Positions 1 through 13,009 of a stretch of 64,000 bases of DNA are shown piece by piece (within the stretch, counting starts at the first letter, position 1; each line of letters opens with the position of its first letter). The notes beneath the pieces were generated by a model, which was not told the origin of the DNA, did not search any database, and was given only the letters and a program-made list of their open reading frames with translations. The position numbers and the translations under genes are program-made. The stretch lies in assembly GCF_032362555.1 (NCBI RefSeq), contig NC_083524.1, positions 3,954,001 to 4,018,000 on the forward strand, read 5' to 3'. This DNA is from Amyelois transitella. Taxonomy: Eukaryota; Arthropoda; Insecta; Lepidoptera; Pyralidae.

Positions 1-1074
1 ATACCTATAGTACCGGCATGGCGAAACTCTTACACCGCCTTCGTCATTGGACATTAAGATTTTATTCTTAGCTAGATTAGCGTGACGTTCCTTCGTAAGT
101 AGTGTACGTGGGCCGAATCTTAGGGCTATCCGATCTCGTATTCAAAAGTGTGATAAACAAATGTCTGAGAGGCAATATAGCGCGATTACTGCTTCGAGAT
201 CCGGCAGCTATATTTTTTAACAGTTTTTTTACACCTAGAATTCAATTTAGAATTACCCAACTTCAAATTTGAGTTTATTATTGCTGGACGTTATTTATAT
301 TCATCTAAGTGTTATTGTTTTAATTTTCATCAGCATTTGAGTTAAACATACAACTTGCACAATTGTCATTTTAAAACATGTCACGGATTAAGTTTTAAGA
401 TTAAAGAGAATATTCTGTAGAACAGCATAATGTTTTCAATGTTGAAAAATCGCAAAAAATTGAGTCAGGTTCATCGTGACGCTCTACAGTGAGCAGACGA
501 CAGAAGGTTCACGTTATTAATTTTTTTTCTTGCACTTTATACTGTATCACGATTTCAAGTATCAAGAGCGCTCAGTCAACACTCAGCCAAGTCTTAATAT
601 GGTCACGTGCGCAATCTGGCACTCACTCTCAATTTGTGTCCTACGTCTCCTAAGTATTCTAAATAATTCACTAAGCATCACTGCTACCAGAATGAAGAAA
701 AATGAATTAAAACTGTAACTTCGATTACTTGTTCTATTGTCGATATCTATAAAACATTATCTTATTTGATCCATTATAAACAAAACATCAAAATTAACAG
801 GGTAGCTTCTTTTTTTTTAGGAAATAACTGAAAATTTGTGTTTCAATATCGAAGCGTAGACCTTAGGCCCCGAAGTATTTTGGTGAAAGGTGCAACTGAG
901 AATGCGCAATGGGTCTCTTATTCGATGGGCTAACAGCCTGTCAGTTTCTGATTGTATCTATGTATTCGTTTCAGCCGCCAAAAAAAAGATTTTAAATTTC
1001 TACTTTAAAAATTACAATAATTTAAAGGGCCTTTCATAGGCGCTATTGCAACTTTTTCCTAATTAGCCCAGTGC

Positions 1075-1262
1075 GCAGTGCCGTGTGGTTCCCAGCATTT
1101 TGAAATAGGACCACGCGATATCTATCCCATGGATGTCGTAAAACGACAAGAGGAAAGGCTAATAAGCTTGGGATTCTTCTTTTAGGCAATAGGCTAGAAA
1201 TCTGTCATTCTGTTTCTTAAGCCGTAAGGCCGCCTACCCCTCAAGGGATATAGACGTATGTA
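1075..1262 (+). repeat. Family-A dispersed repeat copy
   Basis: Runs from the family's 5' motif AGTGCCGTGTGGTTCCC to its 3' motif GGGATATAGACGT, followed by a TATG-type tail. At least fifteen related copies lie in the window in both orientations. They are probably a non-autonomous retroelement or the 3' end of a non-LTR element; the class is not certain. Confidence 0.75.
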
Positions 1263-1879
1263 AGTATATAAAAACTTTTCATTTATTCCAAAATGTATAA
1301 AAGAAGCATTTGTTAAAGATTTAATATTTCTTTGTTCTTTAAATCGAATAATCCAATGGCTCTTAATTAAGATTATCTGATTATAAGTCAAGTTTTAACT
1401 CGTGATTTGAATCAAAGAACCAAAAAAAGTTTTTTTTGGGTACATAGCCAAGGCTTTTATGTGAAGTGTAATATAGTTTGTTTACCCATGATTTTGGCCG
1501 TACCGTATACGTTTACCATATTCCGATGGGAACGGTACTTACTTTTTCCGGAATGAAACGTACTCTATAGAGAAGATACAACGTGACGAGATAACAAATA
1601 TAATATACTAGGTACACGAATCTTTGCATTGGTAAAAGTGGGAGTTTTTAATATCAAGAAAAATGTAATACTGCTGATCTACAGATAGATTTTATTTATA
1701 GTCGTTACACATGTACCCCTAAATAAATCAAAACAAATTTCTATGTAATTCGCCTTTTACGACATCCACAGAATAAAATGTGAAGTCCTGCTTAAAAGTC
1801 CTTAATACATCTTATAACCTCATCTTTGGATTTTAACCTCAATGTCTCAAGGTCATCAGTACAGTTAACTGATGATTTT

Positions 1880-1975
1880 TCATGAATGTAGGCAGACGAA
1901 GCCAAAGAAAAATCCTGGGACCGTGGCAAGTGGACATATGGTCTCTGTCTACCCCTCTGAAAAAAAGGTGTGACG
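1880..1975 (+). repeat. Decayed family-B LINE 3' end
   Basis: Resembles the better copy at 19259-19420 (GTGGCAAGTGGA, then TCTCTGTCTACCCCTC, then GGTGTGACGTATG), with several substitutions. Confidence 0.55.
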
Positions 1976-2981
1976 TATGATAATTTAAAAAAAAACATTT
2001 TGATATATAAATGAATATGCAAAACGTATGGTAATTTTAAATTTTACGAATTTTATTTTTATAAAGTAAAAATAAGTTAAAAACTGAATATTTGGTATAT
2101 TGTATCCAGATGAAATTGGCATCAAATAGGGGTGAGCCCTAAATGAATTATATCAAAACTCCGGACGTGATTCCGAAGCCACAGCGGCCAGCGACTCTCA
2201 AACTTTGCAACAGTTCACCTCAAAATTCCAAGTATTCTATTGCTAATTGACACAAATTAAATTACAATCGAAGTATTACATAATTTCTAGTAAGTTCAAT
2301 CAATTTACTTTTGTTTAATTATCAGTTTTATTCCCAAAACTGAACATTAAATTTACTATTCCATTCGATGTTCTAATAAGTACTGTGTGCCTAGGCTTTT
2401 TCTTATCATAGGGGTTTCTGATTGCACAGTTTCCCAACCCGACGTTAAAGGTAGCATGTAGGTACCTACTAGCATGGTGAATATTGTGACGAAAAACTAT
2501 TTAGCTAATCTAACCCAATTTGTTACCAAAAGATGTTTTTTTTTATTTTAAGTGTGCCTATCTATGCACTTTTGTCTTAGACTGTAGGTACATTCGCCCA
2601 ATAAGTAGATACTAAGTTTTTCGATAATATATGGGTAGACAAAGTGAACAGTCTCAAATACTGGAAAGAAAAACCACGTTCAGCTGTGACAGAATTAAGA
2701 CACAAATAGTAACAAGTAGCTAACCTGTAACCTAAGTTTTTAAATAATCTATATAAACCGATAAACTCGAATTAAGAGAGTTATGAAGAGTGGATGACGC
2801 TAAAGAAGTATGTTAGTATGGTAGCAAGTAGAAAGTTGTAGTCTCTACTTGACTCTCTAGGAAAGAGGCGTGATTTTGTATATGTAAGTACATATACTCA
2901 TTTTGTAAAACTTTATATACAATTTTAATGCCCGACGTATCCCGAAAGTTTGAGATCCGCTGATGCGAGGGCGTCCTGTCC

Positions 2982-2990
2982 TATATAAAG
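2982..2990 (+). promoter_or_regulatory. TATA box, probably for the CAPA gene
   Basis: TATATAAAG lies in a locally GC-richer stretch. About 25-30 bases downstream is an initiator-like CATTCAGG (about 3011-3018), the usual spacing for a TATA-dependent insect promoter. A consensus donor (GTAAGTAC) follows at 3133. The next coding exon on this strand, at 6230, opens with a good acceptor just before an ATG, so 3012-3132 is inferred to be the non-coding leader exon of that gene. Transcript data would settle the link. Confidence 0.5.
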
Positions 2991-4783
2991 TGGTTTCAGC
3001 CCGCGTTACAGCATTCAGGAGCAACAGGTAGCGCATCGAGGTGGGCTCACTCTTGTTTCAAACATTTAAATAGTTTAAAAAGAAGTTTTTTTTTTCTTGT
3101 AAGTAAATGCACAGACGGTGAACCGCAGAAATAGTAAGTACATTGTACCTCATTACCTGTGTTTTTTTTCTGTTTTTCTTTTTCTTATGGGGCAATAAAA
3201 AGTCTATCTATCTATCTACATTTCGAAAGTTCGAAATTAAAAGTTTTGCACAGCAAATTAAAATTGAGCTTTTGTTACTCTGTAGCGCAGTAGTAATGCG
3301 CTTGCTTCAGTCACAATATCTCAGGTTGAAGCCTCGGTTAGGGTAATGATAAAAAATCCTTGGAAAAAAATTAAACTGTCTCTTGGGATATGACGGATAT
3401 TACACACATAATATGTATATACATAACATGTATAGTTCCAACCCGCTAACATATTTTGGAGCTAACTCTATCTATACGTCATTTGTCTGTATATTATAAT
3501 TTGACTGATGACTAAGATACTTAATTCCACATTTTTTCTTTGTTTTTTTTCTTGGGATTGTCGGTTTCTAGACTGATTTAACATAGCCTTAAACTCCATG
3601 TATGTAGGTAGGTACTCAATTTGTGCGTAACTTTTACTGAACCGACCTTTTACTTTGTATCCGGTCTCTATATAATAACATCTCAATCTAACTTCCATTA
3701 ATAAAACATCCATCAAACGTGGCTTTTGCGTTTTGTAAATATTGGCTCCGACTGTCCCGTAAGGGATTAAGACGTGTTACATATTTTGAGACGTGGTATG
3801 AACCTTGTATTTTATATAACTTATTCAAAAAGTAATTCGTGTCGTCCTGGCTTCTATCCCGGCTGCGGCCCACTAAAAGCCCTGATATTCGCAAAGAAAA
3901 TAGTATAATGAAGTACACGCAGCCGTTTTCGTTCGTTTTTTCATGATAAGTTAACTGGAAAACCCTGACACAGCTTCAATTACGGTTATCTCACTAGTTT
4001 TTGTGCTTATTCTTCTTATTCGTATCTTGCGACAGTTAATAAAACTGAACTTGTGGTAGACTGGAAGAAGTGGAGAAAAAGTAGGAAAGAGGAAGAGAAA
4101 AAAGTAGGAAAGAGGAATCCAGGCCCGAAGCTTAATTGCGGAGGATGTAACTGGGAACACGCCAAGACGAGGGAGAGAAAAACACGGAAAGGTGACACAG
4201 CATAGTACCTACATATTTTTTACTTTTTATTTTTCTTGCAAAAACAAACTAAAATAGAATACCCAGGTTGACTCCTTGCCACAGTAGCGAATATAAAAAG
4301 TATCTAGTTAATTTCCTGAATGCACCGCATTCTGCTCGTAACTTATAAATATAAACAGGACAAGACAAAATGTACGTGGTTCCTGATACAATTACTTTTG
4401 TTATTTGTAAAAATGTAGTTATACAATTAATAGGTCCAAAGAATGCCAGTTCATTTTTTAGTAATTGTATATTTGTATATTAGTACAAAACCCTTTTTTA
4501 ATATTATTTTGCCAAGAGGAAGGATTTAGTTACTGCCTACCTCTCCGGGAAAAAGGCGTGATTTTATGTATGGTAAATATATTGACAACGATACTATATT
4601 TAATAATGAAAATTTATATTTTAAAGTCTCACAACATCAAAATATTTCTTCATAACGTTACTGGTATACATCTCGATAATCCAAATATCGAGATTTCACA
4701 AATTATACTGTAACATGTATCCGAAGTTAACTATTACAAATTACTTTTAAATAAATGATTTTTTTCGCAAATAATCACCAGTA

Positions 4784-5010
4784 GTGCCGTGTGGTTCCCT
4801 GCACGTCGGTCGTAAATGGCGACTAAGGGATAGGCTTACAAACTTGGGATTCTTTTTTAGGCGATGGGCTAGCAACCTGTCACTATTTGAATCTCAATTC
4901 AAAAATCATTAAGCCAAATAGCTAAACGCGGCCATTCAGTCTTTTCAAGACTGGTGGCTCTGTCTACCCCGCAAGGGATATAGACGTGACCATATGTATT
5001 TATGTATGTA
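4784..5010 (+). repeat. Family-A dispersed repeat copy
   Basis: Nearly full length: AGTGCCGTGTGGTTCCC at the start, ATAGACGTGACCATATG then a TATG tail at the end. It lies in the inferred 5' leader intron of the CAPA gene. Confidence 0.8.
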
Positions 5011-5394
5011 ATCACCAGTACTACAAATAACTACCAGGTAATAAAACTAGTACGCTAAGTCGTTGACGGAACCCCAAAGACGCATAAAAATGAAAACTTT
5101 ACCTCTGATTTATCTCATCCTCTATTCAAATGAACGCCAAGACGAAACTTTTATAATTCTTTTGTAACCCCGTGTAAAGTGCACAATGAATGGAAAAAAC
5201 TGAAAAATGATGCAAAATATACACCGGGAAAGTCTGAGTCCACAAAGGTATTAATGTTTGGAATGAATTACAAAAGGTACGTTTGTTTTATGAAGTTGTA
5301 AGTATGTCGAGAAAAATTGAATTAAATTATTTTTCATAATGCTAAAGTTTGTTAGGATGTATTAATGTGTGTATGATTGTTAGTCTTTCACGAA

Positions 5395-5485
5395 AATCGG
5401 TAGAATATAACCTGGAATTGCATGTAAGGTACTTTTCTCTTGAAATTGCCACGGGAACGAAGCCCCGGGTCGCGGCTAGTATATA
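5395..5485 (+). repeat. Retroelement 3' tail ending GAAGCCCCGGGTCGCGGCTAGT
   Basis: The terminal motif (GAACGAAGCCCCGGGTCGCG) is a variant of the tail seen at 16071-16232 and, inverted, at 37999-38185. These look like 5'-truncated non-LTR element ends. Confidence 0.5.
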
Positions 5486-5977
5486 TCATATATGATATAG
5501 AGATCTATTTAAAGAATATCCGATAAGTTCATTTTCATAACTCAATTTAACTACAGGTTTTATCTTTCTATCAAATCTTTAGACAACCTACATACCTACG
5601 TAATATAACTTACATTTAAACTTCTAAAGATTAAAGATAGAATATTATTTTAAGTACGTAACGATATGAATGCTTAAGCGTCTATAAGATGCTTACGAAC
5701 ATTTTAGCTTGTGGTTTAATAATATTTGTTGCGGTTCTCACGTGAAACGATTAAGTTTATAATTTCATACTGCGAGCTGGTAGTTTGAATTAGTAATGAA
5801 CTTTTGGTAATATAGATCAGAGAGAAATGTTAAAAAGGAGTATTGCGGCAGAGGGTGTAATTGGGAGCACTTCAAGATGGGGAAAGGAGAGGCAGAACCT
5901 TTTTAATTTATCCATTAAGTTTCACTTTTCATTTCGATAGTCTTAATATGTTTTTAATTTATTGGTTTATCGTATGA

Positions 5978-6125
5978 TATTTACATACATACAATTACGT
6001 CTTTTTTCTTTTACGGGGTAGACAGAGCTATCAGTCTCAAAAAGACTATAAGACCATGACCAGTGTTGAGATTGAAAAAGTGACATAGGTCGGTTGCTAG
6101 TATAGACCATTAAAAGAAGAATCCT
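5978..6125 (-). repeat. Family-A repeat, 5'-truncated
   Basis: Reverse-strand copy that begins with a CATA run (ACATACATACAATTACGTC) and continues through ACGGGGTAGACAGAGC and AGTCTCAAAAAGACTA. It lies just upstream of the first coding exon of the CAPA gene. Confidence 0.65.
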
Positions 6126-6229
6126 AAATTTATTAGCATAATATTAAACACAAAATATAAACCTTGTGGTTCGCTCAAATCTTAATCCGCACTCTACATT
6201 TGAAAGTAACCCTATGTGTTTGTTCCCAG

Positions 6230-9200
6230 GCGCCATGCAGTCAATAGTGCGAGTAGCCGTCTGTCTCATCCTCCTCACGTCCGTCCTGGCGAGTGCTTAC
6301 CGTAAGTGTTTGTCACTGGGCTCATGTGACACGGCTTTATGACGCCAACTTACTTCCCTACTAACTTTAATAATAGCGGACCGATCTGATGCCGTAAGGT
6401 TCCAGGAACTTTCGAATAAGACCACTTCATGTGTCTTCAGAAGAGGCGAATTGGTTTGGTGTAGATTTTTCATGATTCAATAAACGTTAGGTTAGGCAAA
6501 GGTTGCGGAGAACAGACGCAAGTTGTTTTTATGTAAAATTTTAACCCAAAACTAATCCAAGATTTTCTCATAAATGTTATTTAATATGCCTCGTAATTTT
6601 TACCGTATTAACAAGATGTTTCCTGGTGCTAACTGTATTATTTTTCAGTTAAAAAAAAGCAGAGCATGTTCAGAAAACATAATGCGCGCTCTATAGGCGA
6701 AAGGGACTCTGGTTTATGTTAATTTTAATATAGTGACTGTCTCCAACTGAGACGTCCTACTGAGACTTTTATATTTATCATTTATCGAGCTAGAACAAAT
6801 ATAGTGTTGTTTTTCTAAGCGATCACACACATTTGTATCGCTTTTGAGTAATTACATGCAAATATACAGAAAGTTTAATTTGGGAAAACATAAACAATAT
6901 TTATTTTATCCTTATTTATATAACGTAGAAGCCACTACTTAGAAGCGTAGCGGTGCGTCCAATCTTCTAGATAGAGATATAAACTTACGTAGATTTTCTG
7001 AGGTTTTTGGAACTTCTAACAAACATACAAACTCGTTTCTTTTTTACCTTTACCTTTAGTTTTGTTGCCTTAATGTTTCAAGAGTGCAATGCTATCGGTA
7101 CAAATATTACGCAACTTGCTATAAGTTTTCTTTCTGATTTTCTTTTGGTGCTATAAAGAGTTAATTTATCTATTTATGTTATTCAGAAGGTCTTAACTAC
7201 AAATATATGAATAATCTCTACATTTAAATTGTGTTATAGATGTACAGAAGCCCACCAAATTAATTCTTGAATGTTTTCACAATTCCAACTCATTCATAAC
7301 TCCATAATTCTTGTAATTTTTGTATGCGTTTGAGGCTTAACCTCGCGGATTATTCAGATTTACAAGTCAACAGTAGAAAGCGGTTTATGAAATTTTATTG
7401 CTATACTTACGAAGAATTCTCAAAATTTACAGATAAACAAAAAGATTGTAATGTTTGAGTATCAATAATAGTAGTAGTAAGTAAACTTTATGCTTAAAAT
7501 AAAATATTAATTGTTTGTCGATTACAACTTTCGTACAATCATTAATGTGATTATATGACCTATTTAGTAATGTGTAAAGATCTAGTTTCAACCTACCCCT
7601 CCGGATGAGAAGCGTGATTTTTGTACATAAAAGTTGAAAATTTCTGGTAGGTATATCCGTTTCTTTTACAGATTGACATACAAAATTAGGAGGAAACACA
7701 ATCACCGCCGCGAGTGTTTCAAAATTTTTAATTTTGTTCTTGTTTTCTCACGATAATTTGTTCCAAATTAGATTACAATTTAATTTATGTTTAAAATTCA
7801 CAAGACAAAGATATTTTTATTTATGTAGTCAACAAATAAAAGGTCAAATGGGTTGCAGAAGGAACATGTTAATTTTATTTTTTTTAAATATTATGTACCT
7901 ACTTATTGTATAGCTAATTGGTGGTCTCTCACGCGTTAAGTTTCTTCCCTTTGTAAAGTCTTCAAATTAACACTTAATGGAAGATTTGCCACCATCGTTA
8001 AGGGCGGGCGGTACTTAATAGATTCTAAGAATACTTTAAGTTGAGGGATCTATAATAAGAAGTTTAGGAGTAACATATAATTGTCTCACACGTTCTCATT
8101 TGTACTAATTGGAAATTTCAAATTAATTTTGAAATTTCATTTTGGTATTTGTGAATGTACAACTTTCAAATTGGCCTCTGTGGCATTAGTGTGTTGTGCA
8201 TGCCTCTGATATACAAGACCCCGAGTTCGAAACACGGTCAAAGTATAAAACCGTTTATATATCGATCGATATTCGTTGAGTTAGCATCACACAATGCAAG
8301 CCCCAAAAATTGGAAGCGTATTCATTAATATTGAAACATAAATAAATTATCAACCCACCTTTACTACATAGTTCACTTTCTTACCTCTGATCTTTTGCTA
8401 GATTTATTAGAGATAAAATTTTATTAAACAACCCGTCAATGTTACACAGATGATGACTGGGTTTTTCCTAAGTAGACCGCATTCCGTTTAGGTAAAAAAA
8501 ATTGCTATCCTGATAAAGATACATGAGTGAAGTTTTGAAAAATTTTAAAATATTTGTGAACCGAATATTTCGAAAAAAAAACTGAAGCATTAAAGATATT
8601 GGAAAAATGCTCGAATCTATATTGAAATCGATGGCGGTTCTCGATTAGATACACCTACAGGTGTCACGGTGGCCATTTGTCACCCAATTTGAGAATAGAC
8701 CCCGCTGTAGGTTTATTATTTACCACTATTTTTCCGACATGCCGACCTAAATTCATCCCTTTCAAGTCAATTTAGGAAAGCAGTTTCCATTTTCTGGAAA
8801 TCTTTTTTTTTTTTTGTTCAAAAATAGTACACTCGATCAAATAAATTTATACTAATATGCGTATTTAATTTGCAATTATTTTCCCTAATTGAATAAAATA
8901 TGTCGTGTTGTTCCCGACCACAAGAGAAAAAAGAATAGAATAACACCATCTCTGTCCCATGGATGTCGTCAAAAGCGACTAAGGGATAGGCTTGTAAACT
9001 TCCTGTTACTATTTCAATCTCAATTCTATCATTAAGCCAAATAACAGCTGAATGTTGGCGTGACCGTTGTCTCTGTCTTTCCCGCAAGGGATATAGACAT
9101 GATTATATGTATATATGTATTGGATTAAAACACATTGTTGTTTTGTATTTTTGTAACCTTTTCACGCTTGGCAGACTTAGTTTACCACAAAAGACAAAGT

Positions 9201-10645
9201 ATCTTTCATCCGGAAAAAATACTGTTATCGTTGAAACTGGATGTAAACTCAAGTCTAAAAAAAACTAGTTCACCTGTTTGCATGTATACTCAAGCAAAGC
9301 CTATTTATAGCTTTGCTTTAATATACATGCTATATAAAGCTTTTAGCTAGTAATTTTTTCTTCTTCATCAGACAACAGTGCAAAGCTCCGTCGAGATGGC
9401 GTGCTGAATTTGTACCCGTTCCCGCGCGTGGGCCGCGCCAGCCGACACACGTGGCAGGTCCCATTACCCCCCAGCGAAATGTATTTAGGTAACCTAACTT
9501 TTCCTCACACTCTCTTTTTTGTTTAGTGGAAATGTATTGAGGTAATCTCTAGAAAGATATTATTTTTATTTATTAACTAGTTGATGCCCACGACTTAATT
9601 CGAGTGATTGAACGAGTTTTGTTAAGATGTCATTTCTATATTTCCTATAGTTTAGGTAGACCATCATGGTGCTGCATCAGGTGTTCCAGATTTCAGATAT
9701 TTATACCACATTAGGCTGAGAAGTTGTAATTTTTATATATTGATTGATAAAAATATGCATGGCATTTCTTATTTGTAATGTAATTTGTTCGACATTTATC
9801 ATATACGTCTACTGTACTTAAGATAACTAACGCTACACTAATTCCGTACAATGAAAGATTTGCTTTGAAGAGAAGGAAGGCTTACTACATACACCGGGAG
9901 GCTTCAACCTCCCGCTTGAAAAGGTAGCAAGTCAACACGAGATTTTTGCAAAAATCGTATAGCATAAATTGATAATAATTGCACATAATAAACTTAGGTC
10001 AAGTAATTTTTTTTGTTAAATTTTTTGTCAAAACTTATGGGTTAGAGGTAACTAACAGGTTTGAAAAATCTAAAATGCTTTAAGCTATTTGATTTTTTTT
10101 TTAAATACAGAATACGAGCCACTAGAGAAGCGGCAATTGTACGCGTTCCCGCGGGTGGGTCGCGGCGATCCGTCTCTGTTCCAGGACGCCCTCCGTTCTG
10201 ACATGCAGCTGCCAAAGCGCCGCGGGGTCTCGGACAACAACGGCATGTGGTTCGGGCCTAGGGTCGGCAGGTCCTTCAAGAGCGAGGATGATGGTAAGGT
10301 TCAGTTAACACACACTTTAGCTAGGAAAACATGAGAATGATACATATTTTTTGTGTTTTTAAAATAATCACGTATTAAGACTGTCACAGATACAGCTTTT
10401 AGCAATTATTTATAGGCATAAATTTATTGATCCTTTTGTCTTTGGGATGATGAAGATAACTAACAAAATCAATATTTATCTACACATTTCTTTGATGATA
10501 AGATTGACAGATGGTTAAATTTACATTAATATTTATGTTTTCAACAGATATCACTTTCCAGAACGAAAGCAGAGACCATAGTGACCCCGAACTAATGGAC
10601 CCCGTACCTGTTGAGCGGGAAAAGAGACAAACTAAACAAAATTAA
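6230..10645 (+). CDS. Capa: CAPA neuropeptide precursor (periviscerokinins plus tryptopyrokinin)
   Basis: Secreted prohormone cleaved to amidated peptides of the ventral-cord neurohaemal system, which act on Malpighian tubules, heart and visceral muscle in insects. Coding exons: 6235-6301, 9372-9488, 10111-10293, 10548-10645; every junction is GT/AG, all in phase 1, giving 154 aa. The ATG at 6235 follows a splice acceptor and opens a hydrophobic signal peptide of about 20 residues. Exon 2 encodes DGVLNLYPFPRV-G-R after a dibasic RR (peptide codons 9395-9430). Exon 3 encodes KR-QLYAFPRV-G-R (10134-10157) and RR-GVSDNNGMWFGPRV-G-R. Each core ends in Gly plus Arg, the amidation and cleavage signal. 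Exon 4 is an acidic tail ending EKRQTKQN. The third peptide ends PRV where lepidopteran tryptopyrokinins usually end PRL. The poly(A) signal is at 10700-10705. Family identity is secure. Confidence 0.94.
8172..8345 (+). repeat. Strongly decayed tRNA-derived SINE
   Basis: Lies in the first coding intron of the CAPA gene. Shows GGCCTCTGTGGCATTAGTG (altered A box), CCCGAGTTCGAAACACGG (B box) and CGTTGAGTTAGCATC from the SINE body, with many substitutions relative to the copy at 13010. Confidence 0.6.
8900..9120 (+). repeat. Family-A dispersed repeat copy
   Basis: Carries CCCATGGATGTCGTC, GACTAAGGGATAGGCTTG and CGCAAGGGATATAGACATG followed by an imperfect ATGTAT tail. In the CAPA intron. Confidence 0.75.
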
Positions 10646-10699
10646 CTTGCATTTCTTCTAAACACGCTGCAATACTAAACTACACGGAATAATGCCCTA

Positions 10700-10705
10700 A
10701 ATAAA
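10700..10705 (+). terminator. AATAAA poly(A) signal of the CAPA gene
   Basis: First AATAAA, 55 bases after the CAPA stop codon. A second cluster of AATAAA motifs near 10843-10862 could give a longer 3' UTR. Confidence 0.65.
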
Positions 10706-10869
10706 AGTCTGTTCTAGCATAGAGATAATTTAACGGGTAAATACCAGTTACTATAGCCCAAATGTCCCGTCACTAGTTGCTTGTAAGATTCGATTTATAA
10801 AATTATGAATTTGTAAATGGAACTCGTATCATTGGAATTAACTTAATAAATGTAATAAATAAATAGTAG

Positions 10870-13009
10870 AGTTGTTATATTCTAGTTGCCAGGATTATTT
10901 CGAAGGCTGGGTGGATTCTTTTTTTATAGCTTTACTCATAAAATCCACGAAATGATTCTGGCTAACTGTATTAAAGTATTTACGATTAATTGTTTGTAAA
11001 TCGTCAGTTTATTGAAATAAAGGAGGAGTCTACATGACTGTTGGTGATTTTTTTTAAGCTAGTATCCTGTCTCATCGCGACGAGAACTGTGTAAGTAAGT
11101 ATATTTATATAAAGGTTTTCTTAAAGAGACAATATAATTGTCACAAAAATTTTTGTTACTTATCATTTTATTAAACGAAAACATCTTTTAAGATTACTAA
11201 AAAAAAATACTAGTAAAATTATAAAAGCTGATATGATAAAAACTTTTTCTGCATCGTAGTCTTAGGCGTACCTGATCCCTTAATCTATAACGTTGAAAAA
11301 GCATGCCTTCTATCTCTTAAAATCTTCGGATCACTTCAAAGACAAGCCATACGATCTATGTATAAGGCCTGTGGCTTATCCACGAACCTTGACAGGAGTT
11401 TAGATGTTATGGATTTAAAGTGAATGATTGTACATTCACTAACATTTAAAACCACTAATTGAAGTTTGTAGTTTGTCCTGATAGTGGTATCAGGAAAAAC
11501 GTTAGTATATCAATCATTGTTTTTAACTTTACCTTTTGTTGTAATTCTATAGTGCCGATGTAGATTGGTGACCATCTACGTATCTTAACTTTTGAGGCAG
11601 CTGCTCTAGTGGAACCTATCACTTAAATTCTTCAACCACGTGGTTTTTCTCTTAACTGTATGCAGAAAATTAAATATTATATTCCAAGAAATATCAGCAT
11701 CGTAAAATCGTTTTATTATTAGCTTGGAAAGGTATGGGGATTATCTTTTGCACTGGCTGCAAATTAAAAACAAAGGCCATCATAGCATCCCGGGAACAAC
11801 TAGTTGCGATTTTAATAAGAATAATTAAATATGACACATTTTTTTATTATATTGTATATTAAATATTATATCTATCTCTTTGTAATATGTCAATGGATGC
11901 AATTCGTGAAAAATATTTACCGAAAATACTCACATCAATTACCCCCCTGGAATTAGTACAGTTACATGCTCACCTCTCAGGAATACAGCCTGGGGCGCAC
12001 TTGTAACCATGATCTTGGATGGCGTAAGTCACATTTTAAAGCGAAGTATCTCCCGTTTGACCTTCGCAATATTTTCAAGGGAACCAGTAGAGCGATAAAT
12101 TATTTCTTTCCCTCAAACTTCTTTTATTATGACGTTAAACGGGATGGATTGCTATCCCGTTTTACGTCATAATAAAAGAAGTGTGAGGAGGAGTTTAACG
12201 CGCTATAAAACCGGCGTCGCGCAAGCTATGCCAGCCCCATTGGCTCGTAACTTAGCGTAGCAGTTAGCTACGGCGTAGTGGTTTACGTAGCGGATAGTAT
12301 AGTCTCGGTAAAATGTCCGTAGCCGTGGCATAGACCTTATACCGCTACTGCGTACATTTTTCTTCTTCTGTAAGTAATCATCTCAGAAGAATTTATCTAT
12401 CAAATAACTTCTATCCGGCGCCTGTTCAAAAACAAGACCTTAGTATGTTTTTAAATTATTCCTGTGCTGCTCCAAACCCAAGCTAGTGCCGGCACTCCGA
12501 TTCTTGAAATCCATACTTAAAATAGAATTAAAGTGTTTTTGTTTTTTTTATGTCTCGTCTTCAATTTTAAAAGGCGCGCTAGAATAATTATATTTGTGAA
12601 GATTTATATTCAAAAGGGTCTAAGATCGTAATAAGATATATCAGACTGACTAGAAGAAATCTCGTCTATAAGTAAATTTTAATTACATATTTGCATATAG
12701 CAATCATCAATAATTTTTTCGTTGTACAAACAAACGTAAAGAATTCCTTTGGCACTTCCCATCGCCGCTAGCGCCGTCACCGCGGACGGCGGATCTCTAA
12801 ATAAGTAACAAACAAACACGGCGCCGTGTGCGGCCGCCCCGAGCCGGGCTTTGCATCGCCCGCGAATTGCACGGCGGCGTGTCAGCTGTTACGGCGGTTA
12901 CTAGACCGCAATTGTTAGCTTTGCTAAATGCGGGACAATCTATATTTAACAAGCCGGAGACTGATATAGGCCACATTGAACCTCGGCAAATTATTATACT
13001 TACATCGAC
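10870..13009. other. Intergenic region between CAPA and the Ly-6-like gene
   Basis: No exon recognised. It contains a strong hairpin (12111-12188) and a GC-rich block (about 12815-12940) that has a decayed relative at 13535-13590. Confidence 0.55.
12111..12188. repeat. 35-bp inverted repeat with 8-base loop
   Basis: Arms 12111-12145 and 12154-12188 pair with two mismatches around the loop GGATTGCT. The arms contain TTCTTTTATTATGACGT and its complement. The pairing is far too long for chance. It could be a small hairpin transposon or MITE remnant, or a foldback formed during repair. No gene is attached. Confidence 0.85.

Larger units (their letters stand above)
1..2950. other. Intergenic region, no gene seen
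   Basis: AT-rich DNA with no supported coding exon. It carries a family-A repeat (about 1075-1262) and two decayed family-B LINE tails (about 1880-1975 and 2835-2900). Reading frames here are short and lack splice context or recognisable protein signal. Confidence 0.6.

Noticed and set aside
3951-4198. Overlapping minus-strand frames rich in Phe and Ser
   Set aside because: They arise from an A/G-rich stretch (repeated GGAAAGAGGAA) read in reverse; low complexity, no splice support.
11260-11480. Possible retrotransposon coding fragment (LQRQAIRSMYKACGLS)
   Set aside because: Only a faint resemblance to LINE sequence over about 40 codons, too weak to call.
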